Shown here: positions 56,248 through 64,000 of the stretch, piece after piece
Position numbering within the stretch: position 1 is the stretch's first letter
Layout of the letters: every line of letters begins with the position of its first letter
Assembly (NCBI RefSeq): GCF_021018805.1
Contig: NW_026960608.1
Coordinates: forward strand, 2,294,001 to 2,358,000
Origin: Prinia subflava
Taxonomy: Eukaryota; Chordata; Aves; Passeriformes; Cisticolidae
Length of the DNA: 64,000 nt
Reading direction: 5' to 3'
The notes under the pieces: model-generated
Told to the model about the DNA's origin: nothing
The model's input: only the letters and a program-made list of their open reading frames with translations
Databases searched by the model: none
Program-made: the position numbers and the translations under genes

Positions 56248-56592
56248 GCTATTCCAGACTAGGCCAAACTAGGCCTCAGGCCTGGGCCTAGTAGGCCGCG
56301 GAACGTTCCGAGTACGTAGTAGCAGATAACCTTATCTCCTGCTAGGTATGTGTTAAGGTATGGCCACTCGCAGCATGGAGGTAATGGCACTAGATCTCCG
56401 TAGCCACCTTAATCCTAGATTGCTTACATACTTCTGTATGTCCACTGCCTATCACAATGCACCTGCTACTGTAAACTATCTGCTCTGTACTTAACCGGCC
56501 ATCTCGCGGAATAAAGCGGAGTTCGTGCTGGAAACCATACTGGTTTGGTCTCACGTTACTCTAGTCCCCAGTCTTTCCAGGGTTCAACAACA
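56193..56592 (+). mobile_element. Provirus E 3' LTR
   Basis: Same 400 bp as 52041-52440 with one visible substitution (TATGTG versus TATCTG). TSD GTTCCC follows at 56593-56598. Confidence 0.95.
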
Positions 56593-56598
56593 GTTCCC

Positions 56599-57202
56599 AA
56601 ACAATACAAAAATTCTAAATTAACAGTTTACAATTTCTCATCAATTTGATGGGCCCATTCCCTATACTGGAAAGGATAGAGAATAGCTCCATCATGATTT
56701 AATCTTAACACAGTAATAGGGAATATCAAATGTACCAAAGCATTACGTATGGTCAATACAAAAGCTGTGGCTGTGTTTATAAAAGAGTCATAAATAAAAT
56801 TCACTAAGTTCAACTAGAATTGAAAATCTCTTTCAAAATCATTGGCATTGTCCCAAATTACTTTCCGAATTTCAGTAGTAAAAACTGCCTTCTTTTATAA
56901 TTGAGGCAGCCACTAACTGCATCCACTACTGAGACTGGAGGCAGCTAAGAGCTAAAAGATTTAGTTTTGTGATCAATTATCAATTTGTGATCATTCACGT
57001 TTAGATACTGAGTCGTTCTCAAGGCCAATAAGGATGACTATTCTAAATCAATACTATTTAAAATTCTTAATTTTGTTCTTATAACACCAATAATGTTTAA
57101 AAATATCACCAGTTTTATCATAGTTTTATGTGGTCTTTGTGTCCCTTGGAGTTCTCCTGTGAAAAGTAAACATAACAGAATCTGCCTTCAAAGGCAGAAA
57201 AG
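56599..57202. other. Provirus B interior, no recognisable coding sequence
   Basis: AT-rich sequence between the integrase remnant and the E insertion. A 61-codon minus frame (56628-56813) is not recognised; it may be eroded env. Confidence 0.4.
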
Positions 57203-57480
57203 TTAGTATGAAGGAATTATCCAGGGTGTGTTTATGCTTGGAACTGCCAGGCAAAAAGCAGTGATTTTGGAACACTTGTTAGCCTCCCATCCATAACAGG
57301 TATGAGAAGCCCATTTGATCTTTTCACCTTTTGCCCAGGCTGGGACAATTTTTGCAGTAAAGTGAGACTCATTATCACACTGGATTTCCTGTGGTTTTAG
57401 CAAAGTTCCAAACCATTCTTGTAATGCTTTCATTTCTTGCCACTTTTCCTTTTTCCACACTGGAATTCTGTTGACCTCAC
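57203..57480 (-). pseudogene. pol: Provirus B integrase remnant
   Basis: The minus strand codes a fragment around the second catalytic Asp of a retroviral integrase (QCDNESHFTAKIV, about 57340-57385), followed by KIKWASHT. The catalytic Asp is present, but the first Asp region is absent and the third is not recognisable (the GWEANKCSK region should carry it). It follows the stop of the 710-codon ORF by about 40 bases. Confidence 0.7.
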
Positions 57481-57502
57481 GGTCAGTTGCTGGCTGCTCG
57501 GG

Positions 57503-59635
57503 CTATAAGGGAGGGGCTGTTTCAGTGACTGAGGCATGTACTTCTGGGCTGCCATTCAAGTTCATTGTCAGATTTTTTACAGCTCCGGCTGAGGCTCTTT
57601 TGGCCACCCCGTCAGGTGGGGGGGTTGAATATAGAATAACAGCTTTAAAAGGGGCTCTCAGGGCAACGGGTTGTTGTACTGACAATCCTGAAAAAGAAAA
57701 ACCCCATTCCATCTGGAAAGGATCTGTAGGATAAGTAGGACCAAGTGCTTGGTAGGCAGTTGCCTCAAAAATTAACAATTTTAAAGCCTCATGATGAGAA
57801 TCACCCCATTCCCAAGTTTTACCTTTTCTCAGCAGGCTGTAAAGGGTTTTGGCAATTACAGCAAAATCAGGGATGTGTTTTCTGCAAAACACTAGTAATT
57901 CTGAAACTTGTTGCAGTTCCTTCGTAGATTGTGGCATTTTAATTTGATTGAAGGAGGTTATCACATGCATGTCATGCTTCTTTTCCATCAAATTCCCAGA
58001 AATTTTACTTTCAGGGGAAATTTGTAGATCAAAGCTTTCTAAGTTGGAGATTATTTTCTGTTGGGGATCTTCCACTTCTATTTCATCCCTACCCACAAAA
58101 ATATCATCGATGCATTGGTAAACAGCTACATTGTCAGCTATGGGTATTTTTTCTAACTCTTGGGCCAAAGCAGGGTGGGCACGGGTGGGTGAATCTAGGT
58201 TCCCTTGAGAAGGAAGGCTTTGCTTTGGCTTGTTGCCTGGGTGCTCAGGGGGGGAGAGTGGGGGGGGTTGGCTTGTTAGATTGTTTCTGGGCTCACTGCC
58301 CAGATTCTCAGAAGAAAGGTATGTAATTTGCTGTGACTTTTTAGGGAGGGGTTGCCCTGGCAAATTTCGGTTTTCTTTGGAGATCCCTTTTTTAAGATCT
58401 AATAGCAACAAGTGTTGGCGGCTAGTGATCTGTTTTCTTTTCTCTGGTTTTTCACTACTAGGAGTTTTAACATAGTTGGTCAATTCTACTGCAACTTCAC
58501 TTAATACATAGACATTACGATCACTGGCAAGTGAATTAGATTGAGGGGCTGGGGGGTGGGAGGGGGTAGGATAAGGACTGAAACAACGATCTGTAGATCC
58601 GGTTGGTTCACTTGGGTTTCCGAGGGATCTGTCTAGCTTTTCTACAGAACTTAAAACAATTGCTATAGGTTTAAGTAATTCCAAAGGCTTTTGAATTAAA
58701 AGAATCATAATTTCAGGCTTTGCAGGCAATTGCATTGGAGAGTCATCATGTATCATTTGCAGGCAGGCAGCTTTGTGAATGTTTTCCACGGGCTGTTCAG
58801 GAGTACCAATTAAAGTTAAATGGTCTCCCTTTTCCAAGGGGTTAAACCCCTCTGCCCAGTAAGCTGAGCATTGAATCAGGGACCATGAGTTATGTTTGTC
58901 TCTTATTGTTAAGAAAACTCCATGTCCCCAGTACCCACTAACTTCTTGTTCTGTCAATTTAATTTGATCTCCACCACTGAGAGATACTTGAGAAACATAT
59001 TCTGTCTCTGATTCATGAGGGAAAGGCGAGTACTCTCCTTTTAGCTTAGATAATTCAGTGGTGGTGTCTGGGATTTCTTTAGTGATTATTTGTGGGTCTG
59101 AATTTTCATCAGTATAGTTGCATTCTGTTTTAACTAGAGGTGTTATGCTACGGCAGATGTGTTCCCCATTATTTTTTACTAACACCAATTCTTTCTGGGG
59201 GAAAATCTGATTAATGTGAGGAGTTTCTTTTTTTTCTGCCTTTTTTGGGAAGTCAGCATTCTCTAAATTTTTAGAATATTCATCTCCCAAGGCAGTCCGT
59301 AGCAATTTATTTTCATCTCGCAGCAAATGATTTTCATTTTGCAAAATTTCAACTAAATTTTGAAGGGAGTCAATTATTGCGTTTTCTTCACTTCTTCGCT
59401 TAAAGCGAGTTTCTACAGCTGCAGTAAGGCAGGCTCCCAGAACTGAGCAGAGTATGGTTTTATTTTTGCCCAGTTTAAATTTTGTTTCATGTTGTAAAGA
59501 ACATACTTTTTCAACCACACTTTCCAAATTAGACCCGTTATTATTAGCCCAAAATTCCACCTCTGGAGAGGGTCTGGCATTGTGTTTAGCTAGTAGAGCA
59601 TAAAATTCGGTTTTATGTATAAAATCATTAGTCAT
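57503..59635 (-). CDS. 710-codon ORF of provirus B: gag-like/coiled-coil domain fused to RT remnant
   Basis: Uninterrupted from the Met at 59635. Residues 1-80: unrecognised helical domain with three Cys. 81-120: strong coiled coil with acidic/Leu/Asn pattern (VEILQNENHLLRDENKLL). 215-300: beta-type segment with GYWGHGV and Trp residues, unrecognised. 340-490: Pro/Ser-rich linker. 506-515: YQCIDDIFVG, a relic of the RT catalytic motif with Cys where Tyr is expected. 566-650: RT thumb/connection region (FCRKHIPDFAVIAKTLYSLL). RT fingers and most of the palm, protease and zinc knuckle are missing. One ORF with a coiled coil in a pol-deleted avian LTR element is reminiscent of chicken ENS-1/ERNI; I cannot confirm homology. 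It starts about 410 bases after the PBS, as a gag would. Confidence 0.75.
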   Translation of the reverse strand: MTNDFIHKTEFYALLAKHNARPSPEVEFWANNNGSNLESVVEKVCSLQHETKFKLGKNKTILCSVLGACLTAAVETRFKRRSEENAIIDSLQNLVEILQNENHLLRDENKLLRTALGDEYSKNLENADFPKKAEKKETPHINQIFPQKELVLVKNNGEHICRSITPLVKTECNYTDENSDPQIITKEIPDTTTELSKLKGEYSPFPHESETEYVSQVSLSGGDQIKLTEQEVSGYWGHGVFLTIRDKHNSWSLIQCSAYWAEGFNPLEKGDHLTLIGTPEQPVENIHKAACLQMIHDDSPMQLPAKPEIMILLIQKPLELLKPIAIVLSSVEKLDRSLGNPSEPTGSTDRCFSPYPTPSHPPAPQSNSLASDRNVYVLSEVAVELTNYVKTPSSEKPEKRKQITSRQHLLLLDLKKGISKENRNLPGQPLPKKSQQITYLSSENLGSEPRNNLTSQPPPLSPPEHPGNKPKQSLPSQGNLDSPTRAHPALAQELEKIPIADNVAVYQCIDDIFVGRDEIEVEDPQQKIISNLESFDLQISPESKISGNLMEKKHDMHVITSFNQIKMPQSTKELQQVSELLVFCRKHIPDFAVIAKTLYSLLRKGKTWEWGDSHHEALKLLIFEATAYQALGPTYPTDPFQMEWGFSFSGLSVQQPVALRAPFKAVILYSTPPPDGVAKRASAGAVKNLTMNLNGSPEVHASVTETAPPL

Positions 59636-60046
59636 TTTGTGAAGGGGATCAGAAAACCACTACAGGGAGGTAATGCTTGGTTGTACACACACAGCTACGC
59701 TGCTTTCACCTCTTTCCCTGGGGTGGGTGAAGGGACAAAACCTGTCTGCTGAGGCACTGTTTAGTTACGTCAAGGTGTCCCTTCTCTCAACAGGACAGTT
59801 CACACACACAAAACAGTTTCTCTTTTTGCACTAGGAGATCTTTTGTGAAATCCTGAAGACAGATACATTTCAATAGAGTATAGGGATGCTCTTTACCTAG
59901 GTGTCTACAGTGTGCAAAAAATCAGAAAAGCCCCCCTTGCTTTCTAGCTTCGTTCACCAAAGTGACGGGCTAGGTGCGGCTGAGGCTAATCTTCCTCTTC
60001 CTAGTACAGACTATAGACAACCTGCAACCCCTCTGTCAATCAGGAC

Positions 60047-60064
60047 CCTGTCACGGTGACGCCA
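60047..60064 (-). other. Provirus B primer-binding site
   Basis: The minus strand reads TGGCGTCACCGTGACAGG, seven bases inside the 5' LTR. TGG start and distance fit a PBS; the matching tRNA is not identified. Confidence 0.6.
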
Positions 60065-60071
60065 ATTTTAA

Positions 60072-60705
60072 TGTCACGAGCCAAAGGATGGTCGTGATGG
60101 TTCGTTTTGATTTCAAAGTGCAAAAAGAGGCAATGAGAACTTAGTTCAAGTAAAATCAATTGTATCTTTATTGATACACACAATTATGTGATAGAAAAGA
60201 AGGGAAAGAAAGAGAGAGAGAAGAGGAAAGAAAGGGTATAGCTACCGACTGACAGACGTGAGTCCTCGTGACGCTGGTACCAGTAGACCACCTTCGCAGT
60301 CCTTGTGGCACGCATTAATAGATCCGTTGTCCGCCGGGGAGGGCCTCAGAAGCCTGCTCTTTTGGTGGGGTTGTTATAGTTCTTTTCGAAGCGAGAGGCA
60401 AGGTGCCAGGAAGGGGGGGAGGTCTCGTGGGCATCACAGGTGTTCTCTCACAATAGAGGGAGCGGTGCAGCTCAGGCCTCACCAAGTACGGTCAGTACAG
60501 AAACACCCCTTCGCAAACACGGCCCAAAAACCGTAACCGTCCCCCATTGTTTCATGCACAGGTCCTTGAGGAGGGCGTCTTGGTCCAGTGACAGCAGCTG
60601 CAGGGAGAAGCTTGGATCTCTCCTGTGTGGTGGCCCAGGGTCCATGGGGGTCTCAGCCTCTGACAGTCGTGAGGCAGATGAGGGATTTTCGGACCGACTC
60701 TTACA
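60072..60705 (-). mobile_element. Provirus B 5' LTR
   Basis: TGTCACGAGCC ... GACTCTTACA, 634 bp, same length as the 3' LTR. Most differences from it are transitions, several at CpG sites. Confidence 0.9.
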
Positions 60706-60710
60706 CTGTC

Positions 60711-60954
60711 CTGATGCCAAGAGCAAGAGTGAGCAAATGCCCCCTCAGCTCTGTCTTTTACCTTTCCCAAAGCTCGTGTTATCTCTCCCCTCTGAGGGAA
60801 ACTCGAAGAGACTGAAAACCAATAGGTGTAGCCTTGTGCTGCCATGTCCTTCAACTACTCCCTTTTTTCTTGTTAAGTACTGTCATTAAGGTTTCTTAAC
60901 AACTTATGGGAAAAAATTCTGTAAGTGAAAAAGAGGCAAATCTAACCCCCAACA
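60711..60954 (-). mobile_element. Provirus A 5' LTR, right piece
   Basis: CTGATGCCAAGAGC... to CCCCCAACA; collinear with 39661-39904. Together with 45173-45728 it restores one LTR once the CTGTC duplication is counted once. Confidence 0.9.
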
Positions 60955-61858
60955 GATAGCAATTAGGTAATTTTATTTTTCTGGGCCTCATTTTCTTGGA
61001 GACGATTGATGTTTGTCCAAATGAGCAGGTAACTACTTCAGACCTGTTGATGATAAAACACATGCATACCTTCTCCCTAGTTTAGTAAATTAGCTGAGCC
61101 TTATCATTGTACACTCGGTTAAAGATCTTTACATAAAAACTTTCAAAAATTGCCTCTGCACATAGAAATCTTTCTAGCAATATTGCTCTACTAGGAATTA
61201 AATTTGTTTTTATTTGGTCTGCTTTCAAATTTTTTTTGTGTAAATATTAATATAAATGTTCTTAAAGAGCCATACTCCCCCTTCTTTTGTTTTTTAACAG
61301 TATGAATGTCTCTCGTTATGAACATGAAGACAACATAAAAAGCAAAACAATATGTGAAAAAACAAGAAACTTACACTAAGCAGAAATAAATTAAATAATA
61401 TATGCAGTTAGTAGTTTATCAAAAATAGAGTGGTGATTTAAAACAATGCATTATCAATTCCCTAAATGCTATACCATTACCCAGAGTCTGTAATAACTAG
61501 AGACCTTCATTTTAGAGTGAGGGCTTGGAGAACCATTCTCGGGTAGAGGTTTCCAAGTTCACTTCAAAAGGAGGTCTAGCTATTATGAGTCCAAATTCGG
61601 CAAGTCAAAATGACCTGAGTACAGTTTTGGTGCAGAAAACATCTGGGTTTACGGGCATACTTCTCAACCAGCTAAGGCTAGGACTTGGCCATGGCCCAGG
61701 CCTTAACTGGAAGAGTTTCCTGTAAAGGGCAGTTCCCCCAGGGAAAAAAGAGAACCCTGGAAAAATGCCTTGGGAAACCCCATTTGTAGTGCCATAAGCA
61801 AAAGGCTGATTGGCATGCTCTCTATTCAAATTGTTACCAGAAAGTTCTCAGTTCTCTG
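60955..61858. other. Sequence related to element F interior
   Basis: From about 61040 to 61740 it resembles 48590-49040, in the same orientation: TGATAAAACACA.GCA..TCTTCTCC near 61050, the AACATCTGGG.. region near 61640, and GCCATGGCC.. near 61690. Minus-strand frames are broken. Probably the interior of an older relative of F. Confidence 0.5.
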
Positions 61859-62211
61859 TGTTATCACAGGGTGTTTTTTGGTGCAAGAGTTTTAATATTC
61901 TTAATCATTGTCCCCCATTGGACCCTTCCCTCAGACCCCACCTTAACTCCTCTCCCACACCAGGGTGTATAACTACCCCTGTCTGCCCCTTGACCTCGCC
62001 TTTGGCCTCGTGCCTTTTGCGCCTTGTTACTGCTTTGTCCAGTTCGCTCCAATACAGTGGGCACCTTATTGTTTGTTGTTTTTGTATTATTAAAATTACT
62101 TTCCAGACAACAGATCAAAGCTGTCTCTCTCCATTTAAGTCAACATCTGGCTGGGTCCAGAGGAAACTCAAAGGAGTCTGATAGTCTGGGCTCAAACTCC
62201 AAGAAGTTTCA
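61859..62211 (+). mobile_element. 5' LTR of a plus-strand ERVK-like element
   Basis: Probably starts TGTTATCACAGGG (61859; TGTTACCAG at 61832 is the alternative) and ends AAGTTTCA (62211), followed two bases later by a tRNA-Lys3-like PBS. GTGTATAACT near 61970 is TATA-like. The internal region continues to the right, but no gag can be followed. Confidence 0.65.
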
Positions 62212-62213
62212 TC

Positions 62214-62231
62214 TGGTGCCTGAACAGGGAC
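62214..62231 (+). other. Primer-binding site, tRNA-Lys3-like
   Basis: TGGTGCCTGAACAGGGAC differs at two positions from the site at 52442. Confidence 0.8.
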
Positions 62232-63145
62232 CTCCTGGCATCCAGAAGACCTTTCAAGACTTGGCCCTTTCCGTGGGGAGCTGAGAGTTGTGTGAAAAAT
62301 CAGGTTTTAATTCGTGTCAATCAAATAGCATCCACCTATGTATGTGTGTCTGTGTGCAATGCCATGGGATTATTATAAAGAAGAGTTTTTAAAAAATCAG
62401 CTAAAGTAAAACATGGGAGTGGGGTTTAACAAGGTAACTATATAACAGTAGACTTTTAGCTAACAGTTTGTTTTAACAACAAAATTGTAACTGCTTTCAA
62501 GTAACTAATATAAGCTTTAAACTACCTTGTATTATAAGTTTTAAACTATCCTTTGTACAAGTTATAATTTGGGTTTTTGAGTATGGAAGAATTTGTAATC
62601 ACTTAAAAAGTGGAAGTAGGACTAACATAAGCTGAGAGGCTCTACAAAGACATTTTTGGAACATGCTGACTTTGGGTTTTGTAATCACTGAGAGAGGGGC
62701 CCTACAAAGACACTTATTGAGACATGCTAGCTTTAGGAGCTTTAGGTTGTGTAATGACTGAGATGCTTGCAAAATGTATGCTGACTAACAGAATAATATG
62801 CTTGCTTAAGCAAACTGTACAACCAAAAATAATGATAGTGGAAAAAGATATTTTAAAAGAAGAATGGGAGGCTGGAGAGATATCAGAAGACCATCTCGGA
62901 CCACCTCCCCAACAGATCTTCAAAAACCACAACTGCTGATTACGAAGAAAAGCAAGTAGAAAATAACTGAAAATTTGGGGAAGTGAAGTGCTTAGAATGG
63001 TATGAGAGACTACTGTCTGAGACCTGAATTTGTGTGTTGGTTGGGGCGGAGACTCTCCACATACCTGAAACATGATACTGGAAATTAGAGGATATTAATC
63101 AGAAATTAGAAAATGTTCATTAAAAGAGTAGGCATTCAGATGATA
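62232..63145. other. Leader-like and anonymous sequence with a tandem duplication
   Basis: No gag is found after the PBS. A diverged duplication of roughly 65 bp lies at about 62632-62762 (GAGAGG..CCTACAAAGACA.. and ..GACATGCT..CTTT.G..). The rest shows nothing recognisable. Confidence 0.4.
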
Positions 63146-63669
63146 TGTATTGCGGCCCTTAGAAAGAGAGAAAGAAGTATGTAGGAATGCAAGGATGCCT
63201 GATAAGAGGGGGAATGCTTACCAAAGCAGGAGACAAGAATGCAAGTTAACCAAAGATACTAAGATAACAGGTGCCTTGTACCCCCAGGGACAGATAAAAC
63301 TGACCTTACAGCTTGAACTATGACCAGGGTATCAGTGAGCATGCGCAAGGCAGCAGGGTCAGAAGTTCATCTCGAGAGGAAGACTCCTTCCTTCACCCCC
63401 GAGACCCCCGAGACGACCACCAGAGACAACTGCGCAGGCGAAAAAGACTGATGAGCGAATTAGCATATGAAGCGGAGAGGGGGGGAGCCAAAGGATGAAT
63501 ATGCATGAGGGTATTGTGAAGTTTGCTACATATGTAACATTCCAGAGGATAAAAGAAAATGCGAGTGAGCGAGGGGCCTTTAAGAATTATCTTGCATCAA
63601 GCCCAGCGCTAAATAAACCACATACCTACTTTAAAACTCGCTCTGCCTCTGAGTTTTAGTCTTTCCACA
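63146..63669 (+). mobile_element. Solo LTR, ERVK-like
   Basis: Starts TGTATTGCGGCCC and ends GTCTTTCCACA, about 524 bp. GAGGATAAAAGAAAATG near 63547 is the TATA region; AATAAACC near 63611 is the polyadenylation signal. No PBS follows and no TSD is clear. Confidence 0.65.
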
Positions 63670-64000
63670 CCTCATACCCAGCACTGTCATTACTCACCTT
63701 TATCGAACAAGTTAATAAATTGGCTATATTGCTTGATGCATTGGCAAGTCTAGCTTTTCATTTATAAGAGTAGGAACCCTTTCTCATGAGTGTGCCAGCA
63801 TTGAGTCGAAGAGGAACATTTTGAGGCTAGATAGCCAAGAGGAGGCTGCTCTGGCAACGATTTTTGGAAGAAGGCAGGCCTTCAGAAGAAGGTAGGAGAA
63901 TGGCAACATTCGTCTAACAATGGGAGTACGAATGTCTGTAGAGGAGAGAGACATTAACAAGGTTTGTAAGTTGAAATTGGCTGACCGGGGGAAGAAATTT
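63670..64000. other. Anonymous sequence to the window end
   Basis: No gene seen. Possibly leader of the element that starts at 61859, resumed after the solo LTR; a splice-donor-like AGAAG/GTAGGA is at about 63885. Confidence 0.3.

Larger units (their letters stand above)
52041..56592 (+). mobile_element. Provirus E: young, internally deleted betaretro/alpha-like provirus
   Basis: LTRs 52041-52440 and 56193-56592 (400 bp each; one visible difference, at about 52199), perfect TSD GTTCCC (52035-52040, 56593-56598), tRNA-Lys3-type PBS, splice donor, PPT. Capsid, nucleocapsid, protease and the RT core are missing; the remaining matrix, RNase H and integrase form a single frame, and env is open. 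The only plus-strand provirus in the nest. The youngest insertion here along with F. Confidence 0.95.
45729..60705 (-). mobile_element. Provirus B, nested in the ERVL LTR
   Basis: LTRs 45729-46362 and 60072-60705 (634 bp each), TSD CTGTC at 45724-45728 and 60706-60710, PBS at 60047-60064, and one long minus-strand ORF (57503-59635) followed by an integrase remnant and env-like scraps. The LTRs differ at about nine positions by eye. Two younger elements, F and E, sit inside. B's own sequence is about 5.9 kb. Confidence 0.9.
39091..60954 (-). mobile_element. ERVL provirus A, 5' LTR split by provirus B
   Basis: 3' LTR 39091-39904; internal region 39905-45172 with gag, pro, RT, RNase H and integrase on the minus strand; PBS 45149-45166; 5' LTR 45173-45728 continued at 60711-60954. 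No env, as usual for ERVL (class III, spuma-related pol). About 7 kb of its own sequence plus the 15-kb insertion. The flanks (GAATGG on the left, GATAGC on the right) do not form a TSD. Confidence 0.85.

Overview
The window looks like bird DNA, most likely a passerine, from a gene-free, repeat-saturated region. The signs are a CR1 LINE, ERVL- and ERVK-type LTRs in several avian styles, and a complete lack of recognisable host genes. Density and nesting of endogenous retroviruses (ERVs) on this scale fit the female-specific W chromosome or pericentromeric DNA; that placement is inference. Boundaries given here come from TG...CA termini, target-site duplications (TSDs), primer-binding sites (PBS) and polypurine tracts (PPT) read by eye.

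Left third (1-20060). A decayed betaretrovirus-like ERV lies on the minus strand (1-5935; gag, pro with a dUTPase-like remnant, RT, RNase H, integrase running off the left edge). It abuts a plus-strand CR1 LINE (5936-8944) that is itself split by a solo LTR (7607-8242). Old ERV debris with tandem repeats (8946-12391), a solo ERVL LTR (12392-13187) and a 6.6-kb minus-strand element (13418-20060) follow. That element has tRNA-Lys-type PBS, PPT and two related LTRs but only a gag stub and about 4 kb of apparently non-coding interior.

Middle (20061-39090). Mostly solo LTRs, several with perfect TSDs (22282-22870, 28907-29442, 33049-33643), LTR-into-LTR insertions, an ERV1/gamma-type 5' end with a tRNA-Pro-like PBS (35162-35915), microsatellites, and long anonymous stretches. 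It ends in a fragment of an ERV with a retroviral TM (CX6CC) gene (38392-39090).

Right third (39091-60954) is a nested set. An ERVL provirus (3' LTR 39091-39904; gag, pro, RT, RNase H, integrase on the minus strand; 5' LTR from 45173) has its 5' LTR split at 45728/60711 by a second minus-strand provirus, B (45729-60705, 634-bp LTRs, TSD CTGTC). B carries an open 710-codon reading frame of unusual composition. B is in turn split by two young insertions. F (47205-51698, minus, TSD GTGAGG, 335-bp LTRs with one visible difference) has no viral genes and a CpG-rich cargo. E (52041-56592, plus, TSD GTTCCC, 400-bp LTRs with one visible difference) encodes a matrix-RNase H-integrase fusion in one frame plus an uninterrupted env.

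Right end (60955-64000). Sequence related to the interior of F, then a plus-strand LTR with a tRNA-Lys-like PBS (61859-62231), a tandem duplication, and another solo LTR (63146-63669). Candidate novel systems are E (an internally deleted provirus that still makes RNase H, integrase and env), B's single long ORF (perhaps comparable to chicken ENS-1/ERNI) and F (a gene-less passenger with cargo).
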